From Neorhizobium galegae (GTDB taxonomy: Bacteria > Pseudomonadota > Alphaproteobacteria > Rhizobiales > Rhizobiaceae): DNA of 64,000 bases. Position numbers and translations under genes: made by a program. The notes below the pieces were generated by a model. It was not told the origin of the DNA. It was given only the letters and a program-made list of their open reading frames with translations, and did no database searches. The DNA lies in contig NZ_JAGIPG010000003.1 of assembly GCF_017877055.1 (NCBI RefSeq), forward strand, positions 744,001-808,000, read 5' to 3'. This document shows positions 32,924 to 40,870 of the stretch, piece after piece; position 1 is the first letter of the stretch; every line of letters begins with the position of its first letter.

Positions 32924-33850
32924 TCAATTGGCGGCTTCCCATCCGGAAAGCGGCTCGTGAGCTGCAGCCAAGACGTTGACCGAGCTGCCTTCCAGGCAGT
33001 TTATCGTGGCAACCAACTCACGGATTTGGGCCGCGACAATCCCAGCGTCGGGATGCGCTCCGGGCATCTGCCGAGCGACGTTTATCAGCGCGGACCGCTC
33101 TTCCAATCCTGCAAAAATGGCTTTGCGGGTTGCCGACAGGAAACGATCGACAAGCTCCGCCATGGCGCCAATCGTTGCGTCACTTGCGACCGCGCACATG
33201 CCGGGAAGATGCAGGCCGAAGGCCGCGACATCAAGTTCTGTCAATGGAAAGTTTGCCATGCTTTCAAGTACGTGAAGTTCGTTCGTGCGGTAAACGCTGA
33301 CAACATCCACGTCGCCCCTCAGAAAAGAGCCAATTTTGTCGACCGGACTCACGTCGACAAAGTTTATCCTGTCGTAATTTACCTGATTGTCCTCGCAAAA
33401 ACGGGCCAGAAACGCGGTCCCGGTCTCACCGCTCAGCTTCGCAACCCTCTTTCCCTCAAGTTGCTTCGGTAGCACGACAGGACACTGGCTGCGAGAAATC
33501 AGACAAACCGGGGCAGCGGCCTGGTAAAGCGAAACGATCTTGATCGGTGCGCCACCCTCTATGGCGGTCAGAGCAAAAGTACACGGCAGGATCAGGATAT
33601 CGAGTTCGCCCCGATGCAAGGCATCAAGGGCCGCGGGCGACCCTGTTCCTTCACAAAAGACGACTTCCAGCTTTTCGCCCGAGTAAAAACCCCTCGATTT
33701 GGCGAGATAGAAAAACGCATATTCCGCCTTTGCCTTCCAGCTGAAGCCGACACGCAACGTCTCGCCGGCAGGAATACGCCAAGGCCGCGGTTCTCCGGAC
33801 GCCATTGCCAGGATGTCGAAAAAACGCTCGACGTAAACCCTTTTTTGCAT
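32924..33850 (-). CDS. THI5/NMT1-like solute-binding-fold protein without signal peptide (308 aa)
   Basis: The NMT1/THI5-like domain starts at about residue 30: LRVGFSWKAKAEYAFFYLAKSRGFYSGEKL and GELDILILPCTFALTAIEGG match periplasmic binding proteins for pyrimidine-like ligands, and LPKQLEGKRVAKLSG is the usual hinge region. The N-terminus (MQKRVYVERFFDILAMASGE) is not a signal peptide, and GGAG eight bases before the ATG supports this start. Yeast THI5, the same fold, is a cytosolic enzyme that makes the thiamine pyrimidine; whether this protein binds a ligand or catalyses is open. Confidence 0.82.
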   Translation of the reverse strand: MQKRVYVERFFDILAMASGEPRPWRIPAGETLRVGFSWKAKAEYAFFYLAKSRGFYSGEKLEVVFCEGTGSPAALDALHRGELDILILPCTFALTAIEGGAPIKIVSLYQAAAPVCLISRSQCPVVLPKQLEGKRVAKLSGETGTAFLARFCEDNQVNYDRINFVDVSPVDKIGSFLRGDVDVVSVYRTNELHVLESMANFPLTELDVAAFGLHLPGMCAVASDATIGAMAELVDRFLSATRKAIFAGLEERSALINVARQMPGAHPDAGIVAAQIRELVATINCLEGSSVNVLAAAHEPLSGWEAAN

Positions 33851-34362
33851 TGCCTGAACTCCATCGACACTTCAACGAGCCTGACACTGTCCCCGCGCCG
33901 ATATTATCGGCGAGACATAATTTGAGATTGATATATATATTGATAATTAAATCTACTTAAGTGGACATCCGCAGGCTGTCAACAGATCATTTGGCAAACG
34001 ATCCCACCACGATGCGCTTCGAGACAGGGCGTGACGGCTTCTGGCTTCACCGTCTGTCGACGATGCGTGATAATCGGCCAAAGGGCGAAGACGCATCGTC
34101 TCGATGCCGGATAGCAGCGTCATCGCCCGTCGCCGCCACCGAAATCACCAGGGCTCAGCCAGCGCAATTATGTCCGTCGGGTAAAGAAAATGGGCATGAA
34201 TTCTGATCAGCAAGATGGCGCCTCGGCAGGGGTGCTGCATTTGCGATTGGGACAAAATATGGAATTATACTATTTGTGAGACATTACCTTTGCCTGTCGG
34301 TCGAGGATCGCTATAACGCAGCCACAGCGCCAGACTTCCAACTCACTACTGCACCATGGTCG
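33851..34362. other. Divergent control region between THI5-like and XRE genes
   Basis: No gene is supported. The AT-rich part (33905-33960) carries AATTTGAGATT (33919-33929). A perfect 9-bp inverted repeat GACGATGCG (34059-34067) / CGCATCGTC (34092-34100) lies in the middle. A 27-29-codon frame (about 34192-34280) with a weak ribosome site could be a leader peptide of the XRE gene but is not convincing. Confidence 0.5.
33919..33929 (+). promoter_or_regulatory. Shared AATTTGAGATT motif, site 2
   Basis: The motif lies upstream of the THI5-like gene, within the divergent region facing the XRE regulator gene, whose product could be the binding factor (inference). Confidence 0.4.
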
Positions 34363-35265
34363 ATGATGAAGAATTCGAACTTAAATGCTGAGACGATTCA
34401 GGTTCGCGACATAGGCGCCCGACTCCACGCCTATCGGGTGGGTCGCGGTCTGTCGCCCGAGGATCTCGCTGCCCAGCTGGGAATCTCCCGCGCGGCCCTC
34501 TATCGGGCGGAAAAGGGAGAAATCTTCAAGATCGATACGCTGACCAAGATCACCAGCGTCCTCGACGTATCTCTCCCGAGCTTGCTTGGCATTGGAATGG
34601 AATATGTCGACACCGCAGTCGCCTTTTTCGAACGGATGCGGCAACTCGAAGAAGAAAGCGAGCAGATCATCGGTTTCTTCGGCCCGATCTCCTATCTGCT
34701 GACGTCGCCCGCCTATGATGAAATGCTGAAGGAGGTCCTCCGCGATTCCGATGCCGACGACAAGGCGACGACGGACGCTGTCGAGAAATTGCTCGAGATC
34801 CTGAAGCAGCGCAAGGCGACCTATCAACAGCGACGTCCACTGCTGGTCAATCTGATCGCCTCGTCGGACCTTGAACGCTTTCTCCTGCACGGCCTGATCG
34901 GCCGCCACGACCTGCCGGACGAAATCCAGACAAGGCGCCGCGTCCTGGCAAAGCAGGAAACACTGCATATCCTCGAACTGCTGCGGGTGCAACCGATCGG
35001 GGTGCAGATATGCATCATCCCGCAGACCGTGCCCTCGACAACCTTCCAGATCTTCCGGCAGTCGACCCGATCGGTGCTGGCCATCAGTCCCTTTCGCTTG
35101 GGCGAACAACCCAATGTCCGTGTCGGCGTCGGCTTTATAACTTCTTCTGCCGAAGCGATCTCCCTGCACGAGAACATCGCCAAACGGCTGTGGGAACAAT
35201 CCTTGAAGGGCAACGATGCAGCCGATTATCTGATCAAGCTGATCGAAAAATACGGCGTGGAGTAA
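34363..35265 (+). CDS. XRE-family transcriptional regulator with long ligand-type C-terminal domain (300 aa)
   Basis: A helix-turn-helix covers about residues 15-70 (RLHAYRVGRGLSPEDLAAQLGISRAALYRAEKG, read in two blocks). The remaining 220 residues, including VDTAVAFFERMRQLEEESEQ and a C-terminal half with IQTRRRVLAKQETLHILELL, form a helical then mixed domain of the type found in XRE regulators of amino-acid or acetate metabolism. The ATG at 34363 is used; a GTG at 34276 is also open. Placed centrally, it is the best candidate for a cluster regulator. Confidence 0.87.
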   Translation: MMKNSNLNAETIQVRDIGARLHAYRVGRGLSPEDLAAQLGISRAALYRAEKGEIFKIDTLTKITSVLDVSLPSLLGIGMEYVDTAVAFFERMRQLEEESEQIIGFFGPISYLLTSPAYDEMLKEVLRDSDADDKATTDAVEKLLEILKQRKATYQQRRPLLVNLIASSDLERFLLHGLIGRHDLPDEIQTRRRVLAKQETLHILELLRVQPIGVQICIIPQTVPSTTFQIFRQSTRSVLAISPFRLGEQPNVRVGVGFITSSAEAISLHENIAKRLWEQSLKGNDAADYLIKLIEKYGVE

Positions 35266-35294
35266 ACCCCCAGGGGCATGCAGGCGGGCCTTCC

Positions 35295-35930
35295 TTACAA
35301 GGCGGGCATGACGGCCAGATGCAAACCCAATGCGATCAGCAAGCATCCAGCAAGGACACGCAGGAGACGCTGTCTTCCCGTGGAACGATGGAGACGTCGC
35401 CGTACGACTTCGGCCAGAAGAGCGCATAAGACGTCGGACGAGGAAAAGATCACATTGGCAATACAGCCCAGCACGAGAAGCTGAAGCCATAGCGTCTGTC
35501 CGTCTTCAATTCGGGTAAACTGGGGAAGAAAGGCAACATAGAACAACGCCGTTTTCGGATTGAGGATCTCCACCAACATACCCTCGAACAGCGCCTGAGC
35601 CTCGCTGGACGATCTGTCCGAAAGCGCGTTCGTCTTCATGTCCTCGACACGTCGAAACAAACCAAAGCCGAGCCAGATCAAGTAAGCCGACCCGGCCATC
35701 TTCATGCCGATATACACGCTCGGAAAGAAGTGCAGCAGCACGGTAATGCCGAATGCAGCGGCAAATACATGAAAATATGTGCCGAGATGGATGCCGAACG
35801 AGGTCATCAGGCCGTGCCGACGGCCCCGCGCCGCGGTTTGCGCCGCGACGAACAGCATCGCCGGCCCAGGCACATAGCCATATAACGTTGCCGTCACCAG
35901 GAAGGTCAGCAGAAGTTCGTTCGGTGGCAC
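35295..35930 (-). CDS. LysE/RhtB-family amino-acid exporter (211 aa)
   Basis: Six membrane segments are seen. The family motif PGPAMLFVAAQTAARGRRHGL lies at residues 20-41 (PGP is diagnostic), followed by MAGSAYLIWLGFGLFRR and ILNPKTALFYVAFLPQF. The family exports amino acids and small homoserine-like products. GTG start at 35930. It lies ahead of a methyltransferase and an amino-acid dioxygenase on the same strand and so may export a modified amino acid. Confidence 0.92.
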   Translation of the reverse strand: MPPNELLLTFLVTATLYGYVPGPAMLFVAAQTAARGRRHGLMTSFGIHLGTYFHVFAAAFGITVLLHFFPSVYIGMKMAGSAYLIWLGFGLFRRVEDMKTNALSDRSSSEAQALFEGMLVEILNPKTALFYVAFLPQFTRIEDGQTLWLQLLVLGCIANVIFSSSDVLCALLAEVVRRRLHRSTGRQRLLRVLAGCLLIALGLHLAVMPAL

Positions 35931-36039
35931 GGTGGCGCTCGCTCATTGTCGTGGCTTCGCGGTATCTCTCACCATAGACCCCCATCCGGCACACGAACGG
36001 AGCAGAGAACGCACGTATTGATGAAAAGCCTCAGCGCAA

Positions 36040-36798
36040 TTATGCCGCGTCAGGCTTCCTGAAGACAAACACATGGTTTCCGGAATCATCGGGAAGCGGC
36101 CCGTCCTCAGGCCACACCCTGGCATCGTACACCATCTCAAAACCTGCCTGTTGCAGTTGGGACAGGAAATGCTGGCGACATACCTTGAACTCCACTTCGC
36201 CGCGAACGGCGAGGGTTACGTTTTCCTCGATAAGACCAATGATGCGATCCGAAATATTCGGCCTGCGCCGCCTGGTGTCGTCGCGGGCGGCCGCGTAGAA
36301 CCGCACCACGGCTGCCTTGTACTGCTCTGTCAGCGGCGCATCGAAATACGGCACGATGTTTTCTGCGAATACCGCCTTACCCCCCGGCCTGAGGGCTCTG
36401 AACAACTGCTCCGCAAAAGCCGGCTGCATCGCATGCTCGATGTGATGATAGGCAGACGACAACAGCAGCAGGTCGTACTCCCTGTTCGCCTTCAGAAAAT
36501 CAATGACATCCGCAACGTGAAAGGTTGTATTGTCGAACAAGCCGAAACGTTGCCGGGCGAACGCTATGTTCCGCGCATCGATATCCACGCCCGTTACCGT
36601 TTTTATGTTCGGATGAGAGATCACCCCAAGGAGCGACATGCCTGTTCCACAGCACAGGTCAGCAATCGTGGCATCTTCCAATACATCCAACTCGGCCTGC
36701 ACACGCTCCCAGAATGCTCCAAAGAGCGCCATTTCATCCGGCCTCGACCACTCCTCCATTTCGTAGTTTCCAGGAGCGAGATACTGAAAGACATCCAT
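36040..36798 (-). CDS. SAM-dependent methyltransferase, class I (252 aa)
   Basis: The SAM-binding loop is ATIADLCCGTGMSLLGV (near residue 45), with VTGVDIDARNIAFARQRF (acidic end of strand 2) and FHVADVIDFL. The later LRPGGKAVFAENIVPYF is motif IV/post-IV of the class. The start at 36798 follows AGAGGAAATATT. It is on the same strand as the dioxygenase (36840-37664) with 41 bp between, suggesting that the two act on the same small molecule. Confidence 0.9.
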   Translation of the reverse strand: MDVFQYLAPGNYEMEEWSRPDEMALFGAFWERVQAELDVLEDATIADLCCGTGMSLLGVISHPNIKTVTGVDIDARNIAFARQRFGLFDNTTFHVADVIDFLKANREYDLLLLSSAYHHIEHAMQPAFAEQLFRALRPGGKAVFAENIVPYFDAPLTEQYKAAVVRFYAAARDDTRRRRPNISDRIIGLIEENVTLAVRGEVEFKVCRQHFLSQLQQAGFEMVYDARVWPEDGPLPDDSGNHVFVFRKPDAA

Positions 36799-36839
36799 AA
36801 TATTTCCTCTACTGCGGATTGGCACGACAACCGACGGCC

Positions 36840-37664
36840 TCAGCTTTGAAGCGGAATGAAATCCAGAAGTAAAATATCCCGGAAGGCGAATGTATTATTT
36901 TCCAAAATCTCTACGGGCGACAATTTATGATAGACGGATTCATCGTCTATAATGTAGTTCTCCCCCATTTCCCGCATCAGGAAACTATCTAGCTCGGATT
37001 TTTCATTGTCCGCGATGTGGACACGTCCGCCGTCAGCGCCGCAATACGTCAAGAGAACCACTGAAATGAAGCGCTCGCCGTCCTTGTGATAGCCGGGCGG
37101 GCTGGTCTCGCACCGTTGCCCGGGCAGGGCGCAGTAGCGCATGACGTGGAGATTGACCTGATAAGCCTGTCCGGCATTCGAGAGCGGCAACCTGGCCACC
37201 TGTTGCGATATCAGCTTGTAGATGCCGATATCGGTGGAAAGATCAGTTGCAAGCGGTGCATATCGGCGCTCAACACCGCCCAGTTCCGGATTGTGCGACA
37301 CATCCTGAAGATAGGGTCGAACTTCCCCAAGATGGCGGACCTCAACGCCCGCATCGGTCACGAGGGCGCTGTATTGGTCAAAACTGCGATAACGCTTGCC
37401 AGTCTTGTAATATTCATCTGCCGGCAGATCCCATGAGCCAGACGCCATGCGGCCGAGCATATATGCGAGATCCCGGTCCAGTTGCAGCGGCCTTTTCGTG
37501 TAACCGCGAGCTTCGATATCTGCGCGAGCATCAGCGTGATGCGAAAATTCAACGGGAATGTTTTTCACCGAATGGCCTCCACAATCTGTGGTGCTATCGC
37601 AAGGCGGTAACTGACCAGCGTCGATACCGCCGGCTTCGCGAAGCAGCATCTCAATAATTTTCAT
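36840..37664 (-). CDS. 2-oxoglutarate/Fe(II) dioxygenase, IDO/BsmA type (274 aa)
   Basis: The metal triad is visible: the H-x-D of GYHKDGERFISVVLLTY and the distal His in ESVYHKLSPVEI, followed by AFRDILLLDFIPL with the 2-oxoglutarate-binding Arg. This layout fits the 2OG-Fe dioxygenase family (PF10014) that hydroxylates free amino acids such as L-Ile, Met or Leu. The start ATG at 37664 is the first of the frame. With the LysE exporter and methyltransferase it could make and export a hydroxylated and methylated amino acid (inference). Confidence 0.85.
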   Translation of the reverse strand: MKIIEMLLREAGGIDAGQLPPCDSTTDCGGHSVKNIPVEFSHHADARADIEARGYTKRPLQLDRDLAYMLGRMASGSWDLPADEYYKTGKRYRSFDQYSALVTDAGVEVRHLGEVRPYLQDVSHNPELGGVERRYAPLATDLSTDIGIYKLISQQVARLPLSNAGQAYQVNLHVMRYCALPGQRCETSPPGYHKDGERFISVVLLTYCGADGGRVHIADNEKSELDSFLMREMGENYIIDDESVYHKLSPVEILENNTFAFRDILLLDFIPLQS

Positions 37665-38172
37665 TGTGTCTATTTCTGGAATTTTATCTAATTTTTGAAA
37701 CGTGTCAATCGCGATGTCAGATCTGGCGGATTTTTGGGTTATCGGAGAAGCGCAGCAAAGTCAGGACAAGCATCCGATCTTCGCATGGAAAGCTCCGCCG
37801 ACCCGCGACAGAGTAGGAGCATCAAACGATTTCAGTGAGCGTAGTTCCCACATGACGTACCTGCCCGGCATTCATGGAGAGAAGCAGCCGGGCTTCCGGA
37901 ATAGCCTGTGCCGATTGCCGAGCGGTTTCCGGCGCTGGTTGTGTCGCGAGGGGCATTGTCCGAGGTGTTCCGGCCGAGCGTGGTTGCGGGCTGCGGCCGC
38001 AACAGGACATGGGGGCTACTGGGCTACCAGCCTTGTGCTCCGGGACGAACAGGCAGACGTGCAGGCAAACTCGAACAACCCGCGTCCCGGTCAGTCGGAA
38101 AAGGTCGAGACATGGGTGGCATCATTTCCATCAGGCACCGCGCCACCCATTTCCATAATTTCGAACACTTCG
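37665..38172. other. Gene-poor stretch
   Basis: Open frames here (for example 37702-38397 plus) are Cys/Arg-rich with no family resemblance or ribosome site, and overlap the real gene at 38173-38490. The first 60 bp are AT-rich and probably carry the promoter of the dioxygenase. Nothing else is supported. Confidence 0.5.
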
Positions 38173-38490
38173 CTAACGGTTGCTGGCGATCTGCCGGGCG
38201 ACGTCCGAGACAGCCTTCAGCGTTTCGTTCACGTCGGCCGAAGCGTAAGCTTTGTCGAGGTTGTCGGCGAAGGTCAGGAGCCTTTTAAACTCCTTGTCGA
38301 CGTGGCTATCCAGCAGAATACACTCATAATATTGCTCGGCGAGTTTATCGGCCACGATAGCAAGCATCAGATAGGCAGCCGCGTGCTCCGGATCTGAGAC
38401 GGCCTTTTCATAAGCGTCCTTGGCGACGCAGCTAAAGGCTTTCACTGCTCTACCCTTGTCGTCAATGACCTTGATCATGCTGCTGAACAT
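38173..38490 (-). CDS. Hypothetical helical protein (105 aa)
   Basis: Not recognised. The start at 38490 follows a full AAGGAGGT site, strong evidence of translation. The product begins MFSSMIKVIDDKGRAVKAF and is mostly amphipathic helix (CVAKDAYEKAVSDPEHAAAYLML; TFADNLDKAYASADVNETL), with two Cys and no membrane segment or signal peptide. It is isolated by 0.5-1 kb of gene-poor DNA on both sides, opposite to the folE operon. It may be a small binding or regulatory protein. Confidence 0.75.
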   Translation of the reverse strand: MFSSMIKVIDDKGRAVKAFSCVAKDAYEKAVSDPEHAAAYLMLAIVADKLAEQYYECILLDSHVDKEFKRLLTFADNLDKAYASADVNETLKAVSDVARQIASNR

Positions 38491-38881
38491 GGAAACAACC
38501 TCCTTCGGAAAAACGTTCGAACGATTTCGGCCCCACTCATCAGGGCCCTGAGAAAAGAGGGGCAAGACACATGCTTAGCGATAAGTGCACTTGTTGTCTT
38601 GGCACGGGGCGCATGATGCAAGCCCTCGCCTTTTCCTACGCAGATCATGCAGACAATCGGAGCCTTCGCCCCGCGACCTCGACCAGACGCCGTCGTCTTC
38701 AGAGGGAGATCCATCTCACTCGCGGCTTTGCTCAAGGGCCGGCTCAGCTGTCGGCGAGTGGAGAAAAAGGGTGGCGACAATTCATCGTTGGTAGCAGCAG
38801 CCATAAACATCGGGTCTCGAAAAACAACTCAGGCCGGCGGCCGGCACCACCGACCACCTGTAAACGTCACAATGTCTGGGC

Positions 38882-38947
38882 TTAAAAGCGCGCAGCGACG
38901 ACGCCGATCGTCTTGAAGTTACGCGACCGACTCTCTGTCTGCACCAT
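38882..38947 (-). CDS. Possible 21-aa peptide
   Basis: ATG at 38947 is preceded by TAGGAG at seven bases. The peptide (MVQTESRSRNFKTIGVVAARF) is basic with a hydrophobic tail. Upstream on the same strand are TTGACA (39005-39010) and a dyad at 39016-39031, which make a transcript plausible. It could be a leader peptide or chance. Confidence 0.3.
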   Translation of the reverse strand: MVQTESRSRNFKTIGVVAARF

Positions 38948-39015
38948 AGGGCATCTCCTACTTAAGGATGCTAAAAACAGAGGCTAAAGCCGTAACGCGA
39001 GATGTGTCAAGGACA

Positions 39016-39031
39016 TTCTCAAAAATGAGAA
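39016..39031. promoter_or_regulatory. TTCTCA-N4-TGAGAA dyad
   Basis: A perfect 6-bp inverted repeat with a four-base spacer, close to a minus-strand TTGACA. A similar TGAGA-N4-TCTCA dyad is in the duplicated nucleotidyltransferase/MFS promoter, which may mean a shared regulator. Confidence 0.35.
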
Positions 39032-39493
39032 CTTTTTCATGCCGCGTCGGAGAGACCCAAATGCAGATCATGTTGGAGGCCTCGGGAAGACAACATCTTC
39101 CACAAAAACAACCGTTCCGCCGAACTATCCTCATTCACCTCGTCGACACGACCAAGCGCCCGAGATGACGGTCGTTATCGGCTTATCGGCCACCATCCTC
39201 CGAATTCAGATCCCGCCCCCCGTCCCGCCGACGTCAGTCCAGCGCTCGGGAGTGGTCGGAGTACCGAGTTTATAGGCAGCCTTACGGTGCAAAAGACCCC
39301 TCAAAAGTCATCAGCCGGGAAAGAAATCGCCGAGCACAATCGATGCGAACCACGTGCCCTGCGGCACCCCGTCACAAATCCTTCAAAAAAACTGCTTGAC
39401 GATCGCCGTCTATAGAAAGAGACTTGATTTTAATAAATGGACTAATTCGCAAAACATGACATTGGGCATTTGCCTGAGTTTAAGGAGAAAGCG

Positions 39494-40150
39494 GTGCTTC
39501 AGCTCAACAGACTTTCCCGTCTCGGAAACCAGACAATTGAAGGGGTCCTCGATGAAGAGGACAGGCAGGAGATGATCGAGTCAGCCTCCGCCAAGATCCG
39601 GGAGCTCTTCGACGTCCTGAAAATCGATCACGTCAACGATCACAATACACGGGACACACCCAAGCGCTTTGCCAAGATGCTCGTGTGCGAAACACTGGAC
39701 GGTCGCTATTCCCTTCCGCCAAAGATCACCGAGTTCGAAAATGTTGGCGCCTTCGACGGCCTTATCGTCACCGGTCCGATCGAACTTCGCTCCACATGCG
39801 CGCACCACCTCATGCCAATTCACGGCAGCGTCTATATCGGCGTACTGCCATCGACCAACGGCAAGATCATAGGCCTGTCCAAATACGACCGCATCGTCCA
39901 CTATTTCGCGTCCCGGCTACAAATCCAGGAGGAGCTGGTAAGGCAGATCGGCGACTTCGTTTACGAGAAAACACAGCCAGAGGGCGTTGCCGTCCGCATC
40001 AGTGCCGTTCACATGTGCAAAACGCACCGCGGCATCAGAGCATCGCAGGCCAGCCGTATGATAACGACCGCCTATTACGGGAAATTCGAGACGGACCAAG
40101 CGGCAAAGTCTGATTTCCTTCAGGAATGCAAAGCGCTGGAGAGGTTTTGA
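39494..40150 (+). CDS. folE: GTP cyclohydrolase I (218 aa)
   Basis: It opens the purine ring of GTP to give dihydroneopterin triphosphate. The tunnelling-fold motifs are present: STCAHHLMPIHGSVYIGVLPS with zinc Cys and His, IIGLSKYDRIVHYF, LQIQEELVRQIGDF with the GTP-binding Glu, and SAVHMCKTHRGIRAS with the second zinc Cys. The usual CEHH is CAHH here. The GTG start at 39494 is set by TAAGGAG six bases upstream; the frame is open 24 bp further. It is the first gene of a long plus-strand cluster and precedes a PTPS gene by 6 bp. Confidence 0.93.
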   Translation: MLQLNRLSRLGNQTIEGVLDEEDRQEMIESASAKIRELFDVLKIDHVNDHNTRDTPKRFAKMLVCETLDGRYSLPPKITEFENVGAFDGLIVTGPIELRSTCAHHLMPIHGSVYIGVLPSTNGKIIGLSKYDRIVHYFASRLQIQEELVRQIGDFVYEKTQPEGVAVRISAVHMCKTHRGIRASQASRMITTAYYGKFETDQAAKSDFLQECKALERF

Positions 40151-40156
40151 TCAACG

Positions 40157-40690
40157 ATGGACACATTCGCCGATCCCACTCTCCGTCCTGCCCGAGCCGG
40201 CGCCAGGCCGATGGAAATCTACAGATCGACCAAGAGCTACGATCACAATGAAGGGTTGTCGTGCTGTTTCCGTCAATGGCGCGCAGACTCGCATTGCAGG
40301 CTTGTCCACGGCTATGCCCTGGCAGTGAAGCTGGTATTTGCGACCCCGCATCTCGATCACCGCAATTGGTGCCTCGACTTCGGTTCTCTGAAGCCCGTGA
40401 AAGCGTGGCTGCATGACCTTCTCGACCACACGATGATCGCTGCCGCCGACGACCCCGAACTGCCCCGACTTCAAGATCTTGCGGCCGCCGGACTGGTGGA
40501 CCTCCGCATTCTGCCGGCAGTGGGTTGCGAGGCGCTGGCCAAGCACGTGCACGATCATGTGTCGCAGGTTACCGCTGAGATGACCAAGGGGCGCGTATCG
40601 CTCGAGTCCGTGGAAATCCGGGAGCACGCGGGAAATTCTGCGATCTACGAAGTGCGCACGAATTGGAATTCTACGGCGGCGTTGCCGTGA
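40157..40690 (+). CDS. 6-pyruvoyl-tetrahydropterin synthase / 6-carboxy-tetrahydropterin synthase family (177 aa)
   Basis: The T-fold protein has CCFRQWRADSHCRLVHGYAL with candidate zinc His residues and the catalytic Cys, then NWCLDFGSLKPVKAWLHDLLDHTMI and VSLESVEIREHAGNSAIYEV (substrate-binding Glu). The usual HGH is HGY, as I recall for the alphaproteobacterial subgroup. It would convert dihydroneopterin triphosphate to a 6-substituted tetrahydropterin. QueE/QueC partners are absent from the window, so a queuosine role is not supported here. Confidence 0.88.
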   Translation: MDTFADPTLRPARAGARPMEIYRSTKSYDHNEGLSCCFRQWRADSHCRLVHGYALAVKLVFATPHLDHRNWCLDFGSLKPVKAWLHDLLDHTMIAAADDPELPRLQDLAAAGLVDLRILPAVGCEALAKHVHDHVSQVTAEMTKGRVSLESVEIREHAGNSAIYEVRTNWNSTAALP

Positions 40691-40870
40691 TGGCAGCGCA
40701 CCTTGACAACCGACGGACCGAGCGCCGCTTTCGGGAAGCGCCCCCCGAACTGGACGCCAGTCGACGACGCAGCCGCGCTCTCAACACCTCGCAAGCCCGC
40801 CTCTTCATTGAGAAGGCTCCTATTTGCCGACCCCCGCTCGCTCGCAACACGCAGAACTCTCGGTGGCACA

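Larger units (their letters stand above)
38491..39493. other. Gene-poor stretch upstream of folE
   Basis: No gene of normal size is supported over 1 kb; the frames on both strands are Arg-rich and lack ribosome sites. It holds one 21-codon frame (38882-38947, minus), a TTCTCA/TGAGAA dyad (39016-39031) and an AT-rich leader before folE (39360-39480). Confidence 0.5.

Noticed and set aside
33961-34206. 81-codon plus frame in the divergent promoter region
   Set aside because: GTG start without ribosome site, no motifs, and it covers inverted repeats and promoter sequence.
37702-38397. 231-codon plus frame
   Set aside because: Cys/Arg-rich composition, no ribosome site, and its 3' part is antisense to the well-supported 105-aa gene.
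39494-40690. Queuosine or folate biosynthesis operon
   Set aside because: queE, queC, queF and the other fol genes are absent, and the following genes belong to other chemistry.
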